Below the pieces are notes generated by a model, which was not told the DNA's origin, did no database searches, and worked only from the letters and a program-made list of their open reading frames with translations. DNA of 64,000 nucleotides from a virus, in IMG/VR virus record IMGVR_UViG_3300020202_000003, positions 1 to 64,000 of that record. One strand, 5' to 3'. Numbering within the stretch: position 1 is the first letter of the stretch; every line of letters starts with the position of its first letter. The position numbers and the translations under genes were made by a program. Shown here piece after piece: positions 16,083 through 24,245 of this stretch.

Positions 16083-16469
16083 TTACCCTCTCCCCTCCGG
16101 CCCCTTCCACTCGGGAAGCGTGGTCCCTGGCGGGACCTGGACAATAGGCGACTTCTTCAGCAACTCCTGTTGAATATGCAGCACCGCCCGATATGAGGCG
16201 AAGTCGAGCGCCAACGTGGCCAGTCGCAACGCCAGATGCGGCTGATTCGTCGGCGCGTTGGTGAAGTGTTGCCCCTCTTTGTTCATGGCCGTAATGATGA
16301 ACGCGGCCGGGTCAAAGCTCGGTGGACACACGAAGGTGAGGGTGACTTGCTTGTAGGCTTGATCCACGGGAACTTCCGGTTGCCCGGCTTCATCGGTCTT
16401 GTTCATGGTCTCCTCCACGAGGCGTAAGTGTTGATGATAGGCTCTTGGTTTCTTGCGGATCTTAAACAT
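16083..16469 (-). CDS. Hypothetical protein, 128 aa (or 107 aa)
   Basis: It starts MFKIRKKPRAYHQHLR. A second in-frame ATG at 16406 (MNKTDE) has a better GGAGGA ribosome site, so the shorter form may be the main product. The middle is alpha/beta (QVTLTFVCPPSFDPAAFIITAM, LALRLATLALDFASY). No motif is recognised. Confidence 0.55.
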   Translation of the reverse strand: MFKIRKKPRAYHQHLRLVEETMNKTDEAGQPEVPVDQAYKQVTLTFVCPPSFDPAAFIITAMNKEGQHFTNAPTNQPHLALRLATLALDFASYRAVLHIQQELLKKSPIVQVPPGTTLPEWKGPEGRG

Positions 16470-16662
16470 GGGACGAATTCCTCACGGGTTCATTCCCTGC
16501 GCCAAAGACTTTCGATCGCAGGACGCACAGCACCCGTATCACTTCGTTATCGTCATAGGTGTTGCCGCCAAGACACTTCGATAGATCATGCTTGGCAATT
16601 TCTCGATCGAGCAGGGCCAGGATGATATCCTTGTCGCGGTGCGTGATGCCTTCGATGTTCAT
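16462..16662 (-). CDS. Small hypothetical protein, 66 aa
   Basis: It starts MNIEGITHRDKDIILALLD with a clear AAAGGAG ribosome site. A helical, charged protein with no motif. It overlaps the next gene by eight bases. Confidence 0.55.
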   Translation of the reverse strand: MNIEGITHRDKDIILALLDREIAKHDLSKCLGGNTYDDNEVIRVLCVLRSKVFGAGNEPVRNSSHV

Positions 16663-16680
16663 GGACTCCTTTCTACGTCG

Positions 16681-16791
16681 TTAGGGAAGCCGCAGGCCGA
16701 TGCATCGCGGCTTACCGCCACGGTCTGTTCCACCCAGAAGGCTGACCGTGAACTCTCCCTCACAAGGATCAACAAGACGCCAAGTCACCAT
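16681..16791 (-). CDS. Very small hypothetical protein, 36 aa
   Basis: It starts MVTWRLVDPCEGEF, with a start overlapping the upstream stop by seven bases, and ends GLRLP. Placement fits the chain of coupled small genes, but there is no independent support. Confidence 0.35.
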   Translation of the reverse strand: MVTWRLVDPCEGEFTVSLLGGTDRGGKPRCIGLRLP

Positions 16792-16988
16792 CTCAACGCC
16801 TCTCCCCTCTCGGCTCTGGAAGAATTGGAGGGGGCCCCCACAGTTACCCGGTTAGGCGACATAGCCGACCATTGCTGGCTGTGGCTTACCCGTCCCTCAT
16901 GCCTGGACGCCGGGGATTCCGATTGCTCGGAACGGACGGACTCGCTCATTTCAGGCCCCCCGGGCTTGCGCCCGCGCTCAGTAGTCAT
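16785..16988 (-). CDS. Small hypothetical protein, 67 aa, low complexity
   Basis: It starts MTTERGRKPGGPEMSESVRS at an ATGA overlap with a good AAAGGAG ribosome site. It is rich in Ser, Arg, Glu and Gly and probably disordered. The start signal is better evidence for a gene than the sequence itself. Confidence 0.4.
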   Translation of the reverse strand: MTTERGRKPGGPEMSESVRSEQSESPASRHEGRVSHSQQWSAMSPNRVTVGAPSNSSRAERGEALRW

Positions 16989-17149
16989 GGACTCCTTTCA
17001 AACCCGCGTTTCTGCCACTCGAAGTTGTAGAGTTTTTGCAACGTCTTCTGAAGCTTCAGCCCTTTTCGATAGCTCTCCTCGTCCTTCGTCCACTGGATGT
17101 ATTCCAGAACATCACTCATCGACGCCGGCCGAAGACAGGGGTTCTGCAT
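16985..17149 (-). CDS. Small hypothetical protein, 54 aa
   Basis: It starts MQNPCLRPASMSDVLEYIQW; a charged helix follows (DEESYRKGLKLQKTLQKLY). The start shares one base with the previous stop (TGATG). Unrecognised. Confidence 0.5.
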   Translation of the reverse strand: MQNPCLRPASMSDVLEYIQWTKDEESYRKGLKLQKTLQKLYNFEWQKRGFERSP

Positions 17150-17343
17150 CACATCACCCTCCGCTTCCTCGCCGCCTCGGCCCGTCGCGCGTGCCGGTTC
17201 GGCACAGCCGTCTTCGGTTTCAGGTCCACCTCCGGCACATCGACCACCACGCCTTGTGTGGCAAAGGCGGCGATATATTGCTGCGCCTTATCCGGGACCC
17301 GCTGATACAACCGAGGATCGTCGACGTAAATCACTGTGCGCAT
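17149..17343 (-). CDS. Small hypothetical protein, 64 aa
   Basis: It starts MRTVIYVDDPRLYQRVP, followed by a helix-strand pattern and a very basic end (RHARRAEAARKRRVM). Palindrome copy 5 sits only three bases upstream of its ATG and overlaps the place where a ribosome would bind. Unrecognised. Confidence 0.55.
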   Translation of the reverse strand: MRTVIYVDDPRLYQRVPDKAQQYIAAFATQGVVVDVPEVDLKPKTAVPNRHARRAEAARKRRVM

Positions 17344-17346
17344 AGG

Positions 17347-17366
17347 CTCACGTTCCCGATAGTTAG
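17347..17366. promoter_or_regulatory. 20-bp dispersed palindrome, copy 5
   Basis: CTCACGTTCCCGATAGTTAG on the plus strand; the minus strand core reads TATCGGGAAC, identical to copy 2. It contains the TAA stop of the upstream gene (17363-17365) and ends three bases before the next ATG. Confidence 0.65.
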
Positions 17367-17599
17367 TGCTGAAACACCATGGCCAACAACAGATTGACGA
17401 ACACCGCGAACATCATCCCAAAGACAAAAATCACGAACGGCGGCGGCTCCTCGATCGGCAAGCGAATCTCGTCTTCGCCGTCGTACTGCGCTTGGCCCAT
17501 GACCCCGAGGCGATATTCCGCCTGCTCTTTGGTGTCGGCCTGAATCGGGATTTCGTGCCGTTCCCCATGCCAATGGTAGGAGAAGAGAAAGGTTTTCAT
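17363..17599 (-). CDS. Small protein with C-terminal membrane segment
   Basis: 78 residues. A soluble N-terminal part (SYHWHGERHEIPIQADTKEQ) is followed by one membrane helix at residues 54-75 (FVIFVFGMMFAVFVNLLLAM). A tail-anchored protein of the inner membrane is likely. It starts at an ATGA overlap. Function unknown. Confidence 0.6.
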   Translation of the reverse strand: MKTFLFSYHWHGERHEIPIQADTKEQAEYRLGVMGQAQYDGEDEIRLPIEEPPPFVIFVFGMMFAVFVNLLLAMVFQH

Positions 17600-18408
17600 G
17601 AGACACCTCCGCTGAAGAGGTTGAACGCCAGTCGGTCGGCAGTTCGTCTCCCAGCCTCCCGTCCAGCCTGCTTCGCAAACTCTCGCCGCAGATGCTCGCT
17701 GTAGCGATCGGTGTCATGGACCTTCCGTCCGCAGACTATACGTTTGACGCCCTGTTCATCGGGTATCCATCGGCAAGACTGACAGTGATATTGCATGGCG
17801 TTTTTGAGGTTGTACGCTTCATACCCAATCTTCACGACTCCCATCGTGCGCCCTAGAATTTCTCCGTCATCGTCATGTACAAATCCACAAGATACGCCCG
17901 ACAGATCCACTCGACGCGCGAGCACCTTGCGCGTCCCATCCTTCAACCGCACGACGCGCTTGGCGTAGACTGCTTTTGGTTCACGAGGTAGCAACGGCCT
18001 CCATCCAGGATATGCGTCGGGCTCCTCATCCGCCAACGGCCGATTGCCCCACTCCAGGAGGCGTTGACGCACACGCTGGATTGTGTCGATCGTGAGGGGA
18101 GGACCCGGCTCGAATGCACGGGATTGGGCTGGGACTTCGTTGATTCGACCATCAGAACCGACGAACATCACACTCGTACCAACCGTGGCGACCTCGCCCG
18201 GCGCCGGAGGGCCGTAGACAAACGATAGGGTTCTTTGGCGAATCTCTTCATTGACCCGTTGAGCAACCCGCGCCATTTCTTGCCGTAACGCTTCGGTCAT
18301 CGGCACCGGCTCACCGAACGCGCGAGAGAGTTGCGTGATGACCACACGGCTCGGCTCATTGCCGGCTGGATCGATACTCACCTGAGGGCGCTCCTCATCC
18401 CGCGACAT
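17596..18408 (-). CDS. Hypothetical protein with zinc-site cysteines, 270 aa
   Basis: It starts MSRDEERPQVSIDPAGNEP inside the end of the FN3-like gene. The C-terminal half has CQSCRW and a further cysteine in RIVCGRKV, a possible zinc site, followed by a helical basic end (HLRREFAKQAGREAGRR). The N-terminal half (EALRQEMARVAQRVNEEIRQ) is helical. No family recognised. Confidence 0.55.
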   Translation of the reverse strand: MSRDEERPQVSIDPAGNEPSRVVITQLSRAFGEPVPMTEALRQEMARVAQRVNEEIRQRTLSFVYGPPAPGEVATVGTSVMFVGSDGRINEVPAQSRAFEPGPPLTIDTIQRVRQRLLEWGNRPLADEEPDAYPGWRPLLPREPKAVYAKRVVRLKDGTRKVLARRVDLSGVSCGFVHDDDGEILGRTMGVVKIGYEAYNLKNAMQYHCQSCRWIPDEQGVKRIVCGRKVHDTDRYSEHLRREFAKQAGREAGRRTADRLAFNLFSGGVS

Positions 18409-18637
18409 ACGCTGTGGCCACCGTTTTCTTGGTCTGCGACAGGTTCGCCGCCGCATCATACGGCTGCATCATGAAATGCACGGGCTTGCCGGGTGGAATC
18501 TCCACGTTGAGCGAGAGCGCCAGCGTGTCCTTCGGCAGGTACAGCGCACGCTCCTCGGACTCGCCCGTGCTCCAACTGATCCGATACCCCGACGCCCCTG
18601 TCACCGCTGCCCATTTGATCTCCACTGTCATCCGCAT
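18395..18637 (-). CDS. Fibronectin type III-like domain protein, 80 aa
   Basis: The sequence IKWAAVTGASGYRISWSTG and a later VEIPPGKPVHFMMQPYDAAANLS fit one FN3 domain: the tryptophan, the GYRI strand and a Y-D-A end. FN3 domains are common on phage virions. Here it is a stand-alone domain between the terminase and a small gene, which is unusual. The start has a GGAGGC ribosome site. Confidence 0.65.
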   Translation of the reverse strand: MRMTVEIKWAAVTGASGYRISWSTGESEERALYLPKDTLALSLNVEIPPGKPVHFMMQPYDAAANLSQTKKTVATAYVAG

Positions 18638-18655
18638 AGCGCCTCCTTGGTTAGT

Positions 18656-18922
18656 TCACTGACCCGCAGCGTTCCTCAGTGCGCGAAGCGTTTCTTCGAG
18701 GTCTGTCTCCAAGACCCGCTCCACCGAGATCCATTGACCATCACCAAACGCCATGATCCACTCCGTCATACTCCCTGGCCCCGACAGCATGAACACGAGG
18801 GCGCCGTTCTGAATCTCCCAGTAGGTGGCTCGCACGTCCACGACTGGGTGTCGAAAATCCGTGAGGCGCACACGGAAGGTGTTCCTGACGTACCCATCCG
18901 CATCAAAGGTGTCAGATCGCAT
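18656..18922 (-). CDS. Small hypothetical protein, 88 aa
   Basis: It starts MRSDTFDADGYVRNTFRVR; the start lies inside the last codons of the large terminase gene (11-base overlap). Beta-rich with a helical end (LEETLRALRNAAGQ). Unrecognised. Confidence 0.55.
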   Translation of the reverse strand: MRSDTFDADGYVRNTFRVRLTDFRHPVVDVRATYWEIQNGALVFMLSGPGSMTEWIMAFGDGQWISVERVLETDLEETLRALRNAAGQ

Positions 18923-21083
18923 ACTGATTCGCTCGCTTCGTTTGCGGCTGCTTGTTCTTCGCCGGCGGATTCACTTTTCTCGCAAACACCCGCGACAACC
19001 CATGCCCGATGGCTTCCCCCACCGACGTCAAGGGATGAAACTTGCGCGGCTCACTCTTCGAAATCACCCCGCTCTGATCCTTCCGATACGCATAGCCCCC
19101 GCTCAACGCTTCGTGAATCCAGTTCTTCTCCTCGCCCGGCGTGCGAGCCGCATTGACCGTGAGCCGATCGGTTTGGCTCAACAAGCCGACAATCGCATTG
19201 AGGCGCGTGAAGAAGTTGACTTCCCCCGGCTCGGGGCTGCCGTCCAACAACGATTGGATGATCTGATCCAAGTGATGCTCGCTCGGATCGCTGTTCGCCG
19301 ACTTCGGCCCGTGGTTCGTGATGTCCCGCCAGTTCGTACAGCCGCGGTAGTCGGCGGACATGAGCGGAATGACCTTCTGCTGAATCAATTGCTCGATCGT
19401 CGTCGATTGCTCGCCGAGCACGCAATCCAAGAGCACAATGCGCCCGGTCGACCACTGTTGCCCCACGACGCAACAGGGATAGACGCCCTGATACCAGAAC
19501 CGGAAGCATTGCAGATCGCCTTGCACGGGTTTCATGGCGCGTGGCGATTGGTGGAAGCGTGCGGAGTATTGGGGCGTGATGGCAATGCCGGGATCTTCTG
19601 GTTTGTAGAGCACATCCATAGCTTGACTCCAGGTATCCACTTGATCGTCATGGGAGGCGTTCGGGAAGGTCGCGCACTCGTCAATGAACCCGTTGACCCA
19701 CGGCGCAATGGCCGGATGCGGCAGATAACAATTCCCCGCACTCGGCAAATGCGAGTACGCCGCCGCGCGCGCTTGCTTCTCGCCCTGGACACCCTCGGCG
19801 CGCAGCCCAGGCAATTCGCGCTTGAGTACGGACACGATGGCGGGCCCGTTGGCCGTATCCTCGACCACTTTCTCACTCGGGAGCGGCCACGTCTTGTTGA
19901 ACGCCCGTACTGCGTTGAGCGTCATCGTGAAATCCATCTGTCCGCGGACCTGATCCAAGAGAAACGCATCCGGCCCTTTCTTGCCCCACTGCTGGCCGAC
20001 CACGTAATCGTTCGTCGTCAGATCCTTAAACGTCATATCCCAGGACTGGGCTTGCCGATCGAAGGCATACGGCAACGGTATCGGCTTGATCTCGAGGAAC
20101 GTCCCATCGGCGAGTTTCATCCGGACCGGCGGTAAGGTGTCTTCTTGACCGGGATAACACCAGTATTTCCACCAATGCCGCTTGAGAATGCCGCCCTCGG
20201 CTGGTGCGGGCCGCTGTTGCAACTGCGCCGCGGCCCCGTACTCTTTCAAATCCTTCTTGAGCTGTTGGATTTCCTCTTTGCCGTACCGATCCTTCCACAA
20301 CGGCTCGCCGTCGACCGTGCGCGGATCCTTGTCCCAGTGAAAGACACAGCCCGTCACAATGCACTTTCCACCCTCGTACTCAGCCGGCAGATTCAAGTGA
20401 TGCCAGCCGCCTTGCTCCAACAGATGCCCGGCTAAATCGTGTTCATGGACGCGCTGCATCACGACAATCCGCCGCCGCTTCTTGGGATTGTTGATGCGCG
20501 TGCTCATGACGTTCGACCACCAATCGATCGCGCCCTCGCGCATGACGTCACTCTCACGCTCTTCAACATTGTGCGGATCGTCGACGACGATGATATCGCC
20601 GCCTTCGCCGGTATTGGACCCGCCGACCGACGTGGCCATGCGATAACCGCTCTTGTCGTTCTCAAACTTCAGCTTTTGGTTTTGATCCGAGGTCAGAGAG
20701 AACACATGGCCCCACCGCTCGCGATACCAGGGCGACTCGATCAAGCGCCGCATCTTCACACTGTCCCGGATCGACAGGCTTTGCGCATAGGAGGAATACA
20801 GCCAGCGCAACGAGGGTTCTTGCGTCCACACGAACGCGGGGAACATCACCGCCACTTCGATACTCTTCATGTGCCGCGGTGGCATGTTGATCAGGAGATC
20901 ATTGATTTCACACTGCCAGACCGCTTCAAGGAATTCCGCGAGAACGTCCAGGTGCCAATTGGGAATGAAGGGGGTGGCGGGTTCGAGGATCGGCCAGGCG
21001 AGCTCCGTGAACGCGGCAAGGCCCCAGCGACGGACTGCCTCGACATCCTCCTCAACGTCGGTGAACTGTTCAGCCGTTAACAT
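18912..21083 (-). CDS. Terminase large subunit, with extended C-terminus
   Basis: 723 residues. It packages DNA: ATPase motor plus nuclease. Walker A-like NMPPRHMKS lies near residue 66-74, Walker B IIVVDDPHN near 165, and the first RNase H-type nuclease has an acidic residue in SWDMTFKD near 340 and DDQVD near 480. Most relatives end about there. Here about 200 further residues follow and look like another RNase H-type domain (VGQQWSTGRIVLLDCVLGEQ ... EKNWIHEALSGGYAY). The downstream gene overlaps its stop; the small subunit gene precedes it. Confidence 0.85.
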   Translation of the reverse strand: MLTAEQFTDVEEDVEAVRRWGLAAFTELAWPILEPATPFIPNWHLDVLAEFLEAVWQCEINDLLINMPPRHMKSIEVAVMFPAFVWTQEPSLRWLYSSYAQSLSIRDSVKMRRLIESPWYRERWGHVFSLTSDQNQKLKFENDKSGYRMATSVGGSNTGEGGDIIVVDDPHNVEERESDVMREGAIDWWSNVMSTRINNPKKRRRIVVMQRVHEHDLAGHLLEQGGWHHLNLPAEYEGGKCIVTGCVFHWDKDPRTVDGEPLWKDRYGKEEIQQLKKDLKEYGAAAQLQQRPAPAEGGILKRHWWKYWCYPGQEDTLPPVRMKLADGTFLEIKPIPLPYAFDRQAQSWDMTFKDLTTNDYVVGQQWGKKGPDAFLLDQVRGQMDFTMTLNAVRAFNKTWPLPSEKVVEDTANGPAIVSVLKRELPGLRAEGVQGEKQARAAAYSHLPSAGNCYLPHPAIAPWVNGFIDECATFPNASHDDQVDTWSQAMDVLYKPEDPGIAITPQYSARFHQSPRAMKPVQGDLQCFRFWYQGVYPCCVVGQQWSTGRIVLLDCVLGEQSTTIEQLIQQKVIPLMSADYRGCTNWRDITNHGPKSANSDPSEHHLDQIIQSLLDGSPEPGEVNFFTRLNAIVGLLSQTDRLTVNAARTPGEEKNWIHEALSGGYAYRKDQSGVISKSEPRKFHPLTSVGEAIGHGLSRVFARKVNPPAKNKQPQTKRANQYAI

Positions 21084-21702
21084 TCTGCTCCTGAATCATG
21101 GCCTTCTTCCGCAGCCGCATATGCTCTTTGAATTCCTCGTCCGTCAGCTTCGACAGATCGTAGCGCGGCCGCGTCGGCCCATTGCCCGCCGCCTTGTCCT
21201 TCGGCGTCGGGATATCCCCGGCCAGCTTCGAATAATTCATGATCGCGGTTTGTTTATCGTGAACCTTGACCTCCAACACGAAACTGACGGGATCGACTTT
21301 GAACGACTGAATACAGCGCCGAATATGCTCCGGCATGTCACGAATCGATTTGAAGTGATTGAGGTCGTCAAACATTTCGAGCGGGTCCAGTAAGGCCATA
21401 TTGCCGAGCTCTTCCATGCGACGTTGCAAACTAATCAGCGTGGGTGGTGAGGGTTCAGGCAGGACGGCAGGAGCCGTGACCGATTTCGTGGCTAGGGTGA
21501 TGGCTAGGGTAATGCGCTTATCTCGCAGGAGTTTGGCGGCTTCGACGGAGATCGCTTTCTTGCTCATCCCTTTCGCATCGAACGCTTTCTTGTAGGCGTC
21601 CGAGGGATGAAACCCGGCGAGAATGGCGTCACGAAAGGCAGCTTGTTTCTGGGTGAGTGGTTTTGACCGAGGGGTTTGCCTAGTTGACTTTTCGTCAGGC
21701 AT
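21070..21702 (-). CDS. Terminase small subunit
   Basis: 210 residues from the ATG at 21702. It recognises viral DNA and recruits the large subunit. LTQKQAAFRDAILAGFHPSD, then AYKKAF and a helix-turn-helix (KKAISVEAAKLLRDKRI), match the Terminase_2-type N-terminal DNA-binding domain. The C-terminal part is helical. It overlaps the large subunit start by 14 bases. Palindrome copy 6 lies 13 bases upstream. Confidence 0.8.
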   Translation of the reverse strand: MPDEKSTRQTPRSKPLTQKQAAFRDAILAGFHPSDAYKKAFDAKGMSKKAISVEAAKLLRDKRITLAITLATKSVTAPAVLPEPSPPTLISLQRRMEELGNMALLDPLEMFDDLNHFKSIRDMPEHIRRCIQSFKVDPVSFVLEVKVHDKQTAIMNYSKLAGDIPTPKDKAAGNGPTRPRYDLSKLTDEEFKEHMRLRKKAMIQEQNVNG

Positions 21703-21715
21703 GTTGGCCGATCCT

Positions 21716-21735
21716 ATCACTTTCTGGAAAGTAAG
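21716..21735. promoter_or_regulatory. 20-bp dispersed palindrome, copy 6
   Basis: ATCACTTTCTGGAAAGTAAG, the same core as copy 4 (TTTCTGGAAA). It lies between the replication gene stop and the small terminase start, 13 bases before the ATG. Confidence 0.65.
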
Positions 21736-21741
21736 TCACTA

Positions 21742-22641
21742 TCACTGCACCATTCGCATGCTGCCCCTCAACCGGTCCAGCTTCGCCGCGACTTCCGGCG
21801 GACAGGGGTCGACTTTGGATTCATCGATTTTGGGGGCAGGTTGGAATGCCTTGGGGACCGGATCTCTCGGTTTCTTAGGTTCTGACGCCGACGAAGGTTG
21901 CACTGGGTCAATCCAGTCGCGCCACGGTTCATGGCCCTTCCCGTCACGGAGAAACCGCTTGGGATCTTTCGCACTGATGCCCTGGTCTTTCAGCGCCTCG
22001 GCATAGTTTCGAGCGGCTTGCACCGCAAGGGCCTGGTCTTGGATGGAAAGCTTGCGAAAGAGGGCTTCTGTTGCTGCCTTCTCAAGCTTTTTCCCATTCC
22101 GTGCTGGATAGGCCTGCCAGAACTCCTGAAAGCGTGAGCCGGTGCCGTCGTCTTCAGGCACCGGTTTAAAAGCGGGATTCGAGGATCGGGATTCGGGATT
22201 CGGGATTCGGAGATCGAGAGAATCTGTGCGCATCTGTGCGCATGTGTGCGCATCCTTTGTTTCTCGCGTAGTTAGTAGATGGGGTACTCCCGACACAGGG
22301 TCGGGGTACTTCGACTCCTTGGCGCGTCGGTAGATATGGATGTCAGCGGTGTTTATCTGAAGGTAAGACTTGGATCCGACTTGATAGATCTTAATCATAG
22401 GTTCTTGGTCTTTCGCGCGGAGCGTCGCCAACTCATGAAGACATCGACTCACCTTAAAGATGTTCCACCCCTTCGGCACTCGCTGAAAACAGGTCGTAAA
22501 CACCACTTCAGGATCAGCCTCCATCCGGCCAAAGTCATCGACGGAAGTAATCAACCGGTACCACAATCTCTCGGCAGCATCGGAGACAATCTGCAAACTA
22601 GCGCTGCGTCGATTACATTCTTTTAAGTCTCTGTTTGGCAC
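21742..22641 (-). CDS. Replication initiator / replisome organiser (lambda O or DnaD-like)
   Basis: 299 residues. The N-terminal winged-helix-like part has VDDFGRMEADPEVVFTTCF and WNIFKVSRCLHELATL, seen in phage replication initiation proteins. The C-terminal part has FWQAYPARNGKK, a helical stretch, then AKDPKRFLRDGKGHEPWRDW, the pattern of phage initiator C-termini that contact helicase loaders. Between them lies a disordered linker whose DNA carries tandem 7-mers and 10-mers that could be origin iterons, as in lambda, where the origin lies inside O. Confidence 0.75.
   Translation of the reverse strand: MPNRDLKECNRRSASLQIVSDAAERLWYRLITSVDDFGRMEADPEVVFTTCFQRVPKGWNIFKVSRCLHELATLRAKDQEPMIKIYQVGSKSYLQINTADIHIYRRAKESKYPDPVSGVPHLLTTRETKDAHTCAQMRTDSLDLRIPNPESRSSNPAFKPVPEDDGTGSRFQEFWQAYPARNGKKLEKAATEALFRKLSIQDQALAVQAARNYAEALKDQGISAKDPKRFLRDGKGHEPWRDWIDPVQPSSASEPKKPRDPVPKAFQPAPKIDESKVDPCPPEVAAKLDRLRGSMRMVQ
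22174..22208. repeat. Tandem 7-bp repeats (possible origin element)
   Basis: Plus strand GGGATTC at 22174, 22188, 22195 and 22202, with a degenerate copy (GAGGATC) at 22181: five adjacent heptamers inside the linker of the replication gene. Confidence 0.6.
22223..22252. repeat. Three tandem 10-bp iteron-like repeats
   Basis: TCTGTGCGCA, TCTGTGCGCA, TGTGTGCGCA in direct tandem with a one-turn period, 15 bases from the heptamer array. The position within an O-like gene suggests initiator binding sites. Confidence 0.6.
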
Positions 22642-22643
22642 AG

Positions 22644-23210
22644 CTAGACCTCTTGCATAAAAGGTTGAACGCTTGCGAGAAGCGTCTCAGTGGAATAATC
22701 AGTCAGGTAGGAACATACCTCTGCGGCTGGCTGGAATGGCTCATCTTTAATCTCTTTTCCTGTGAATCGAAAGGTGTGAAGCCCAAGCCTGGCTAAGTCC
22801 CGATCCCGCCTCTTCTCATATCGGCGCTCTTGCTCGGTCCGTTCATGCCATTGCTGGGAATCACACTCGACAATGACGCTTTTCGGCTCAGGCGTACCGT
22901 TTGGGTTGTAGCCGAACCAACGAATATAAAAATCAACTCTGTATGTCTGGATCGAAAACTGTGGCTGAATGAGCATCCCGAAAACTCGGTCACGCCCATC
23001 GATCACGAAGCAATCATGTGTTGGAATGTAATTCAGCTCTAAAATCGTCTTGAAGGCAGAATAGAATAACTGCTCAATCGGAGACTGGATTTCACAACTT
23101 TCATATTCACACAACACATCTTGGGTGAAGGCATCCCGTGCACGAACAGCCACGGACAGGGCACAGCGATCCAAATGAGCAACAACCTCTTTTGAGTACT
23201 CAGTTCCCAT
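22644..23210 (-). CDS. PD-(D/E)XK nuclease-like protein (DUF559/Vsr-type)
   Basis: 188 residues. The core reads SPIEQLFYSAF (Glu in the first helix), then YRVDFYIRWF (Asp), then VIVECDSQQWHE (E-x-D on a strand) and RDRDLARLGLHTFRFTGKEI. This is the order found in DUF559/Vsr-like endonuclease folds. Substrate unknown; repair, recombination or attack on competing DNA are all possible. Its position beside the replication initiator suggests a DNA metabolism role. Confidence 0.7.
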   Translation of the reverse strand: MGTEYSKEVVAHLDRCALSVAVRARDAFTQDVLCEYESCEIQSPIEQLFYSAFKTILELNYIPTHDCFVIDGRDRVFGMLIQPQFSIQTYRVDFYIRWFGYNPNGTPEPKSVIVECDSQQWHERTEQERRYEKRRDRDLARLGLHTFRFTGKEIKDEPFQPAAEVCSYLTDYSTETLLASVQPFMQEV

Positions 23211-23257
23211 ATAGCCTCCAAGCTAGGGGTTTCCCGGGTCCCTGTGGACAAATTTTT

Positions 23258-23665
23258 TTAGACTGACTTTCTCGATAGTGAGCGGTTCTTACCGGCCTTC
23301 TTTTTTGCTGGCTTTGCTGATACCTTGGCCTTCGTCGACGCCCGATCGCGGGCCTTGAGGGCGTTCTGTGCGGCCGTCAGGGCGTCTTGTAACTCATCAA
23401 CTCTTCTGCAGACCCTAATACGAAATTGTTCATCAAACAAACTGGCCTCCCCACCACCAAAAAGAATCAACTGGCCCATGCTTCTCCAGGCATGGTATTC
23501 AATCGCCACAGCTTTAAATCGCGAAAGCACTGCCTCTCGAGACTGAACCGCCACATCGATCGCCTGTCGGAGCGAGACAGCATTGAATTGCGCATCCTGC
23601 AGCTCTTTGAGCACCGTGTCATAGTCCTTCTTCCGCACAAACCCCGGCATTTCTCCGTCCATCAC
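23258..23665 (-). CDS. Coiled-coil protein with basic C-terminus, 135 aa
   Basis: Starts MMDGEMPGFVRKKDYDTVL at an ATGA overlap. A helical middle (LQDAQFNAVSLRQAIDVAVQ) is followed by a Lys/Ala-rich tail (RASTKAKVSAKPAKKKAGKN) like those of DNA-binding accessory proteins. The last codons are encoded by palindrome copy 7. Function unknown. Confidence 0.55.
   Translation of the reverse strand: MMDGEMPGFVRKKDYDTVLKELQDAQFNAVSLRQAIDVAVQSREAVLSRFKAVAIEYHAWRSMGQLILFGGGEASLFDEQFRIRVCRRVDELQDALTAAQNALKARDRASTKAKVSAKPAKKKAGKNRSLSRKSV
23263..23282. promoter_or_regulatory. 20-bp dispersed palindrome, copy 7
   Basis: CTGACTTTCTCGATAGTGAG, core identical to copies 8 and 9. It overlaps the last codons of the coiled-coil gene and lies 52 bases upstream of the nuclease gene start. 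Confidence 0.6.
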
Positions 23666-23820
23666 GACTCCTTTCGTTCGGCCACAATCCGATAATAGGC
23701 ACCATGCTCGGCACTTTCTTGAAACACCCAGCGCACGACATACCCTTGTGCCACGATCTCATTCAACCGCTTATCCAGACTATACGGAGCACACGGGTCC
23801 GCGACCCATTGTTCGCTCAT
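23662..23820 (-). CDS. Small hypothetical protein, 52 aa
   Basis: It starts MSEQWVADPCAPYSLDKRLN at an ATGA overlap. The rest (VAQGYVVRWVFQESAEHGAYYRIVAER) suggests a small alpha/beta fold of the kind seen in stand-alone DUF-type phage proteins. Unrecognised. Confidence 0.55.
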   Translation of the reverse strand: MSEQWVADPCAPYSLDKRLNEIVAQGYVVRWVFQESAEHGAYYRIVAERKES

Positions 23821-24245
23821 TGGACGCACTCCTGCATGACTTTCCGCCAATACTCCGCTAGCTCTTTATCCTCTTGCGGAGGCAGCTTCGCTGTAATGCG
23901 TGCACCGCTCGGCTGATAATTCGGCACGTATCCATTTGCTCGACGCATCGCCTCCCGCATCTTGGCGAGACACACGGCCATTGGGTCATCCTTCGCAATA
24001 TGGGCCCCAGCCGGGCACATAGATCCGGCAGCATGTACGCTCGGCTTCACCGTATATTCATTTTCCCCAGTTTCGATCAGGTCGGCACGGTACGCTCCAC
24101 ATTCATCGCCACGAAGGAAGCTTGAATTTGCGCTTTGCACCCGGTGTTTCGTCTGCACGTAGTACCATTGCCAATCTTTAAGATCCCCCGCCCCCACCAC
24201 ACCTGGCAGGAGGATGGCTAGCATTACCAACGTATAGATTCGCAT
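23817..24245 (-). CDS. Exported protein with Sec signal peptide, 142 aa
   Basis: Residues 1-20 (MRIYTLVMLAILLPGVVGAG) form a signal peptide. The mature part has cysteines (DECGAY, SMCPAG, AVCLAK, QECVQ) that could form two disulfides, fitting the periplasm. It follows a small lipoprotein gene whose end overlaps its start by 22 bases. Sited in the early/replication region, so an effect on the host envelope early in infection is possible; that is inference. Confidence 0.65.
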   Translation of the reverse strand: MRIYTLVMLAILLPGVVGAGDLKDWQWYYVQTKHRVQSANSSFLRGDECGAYRADLIETGENEYTVKPSVHAAGSMCPAGAHIAKDDPMAVCLAKMREAMRRANGYVPNYQPSGARITAKLPPQEDKELAEYWRKVMQECVQ

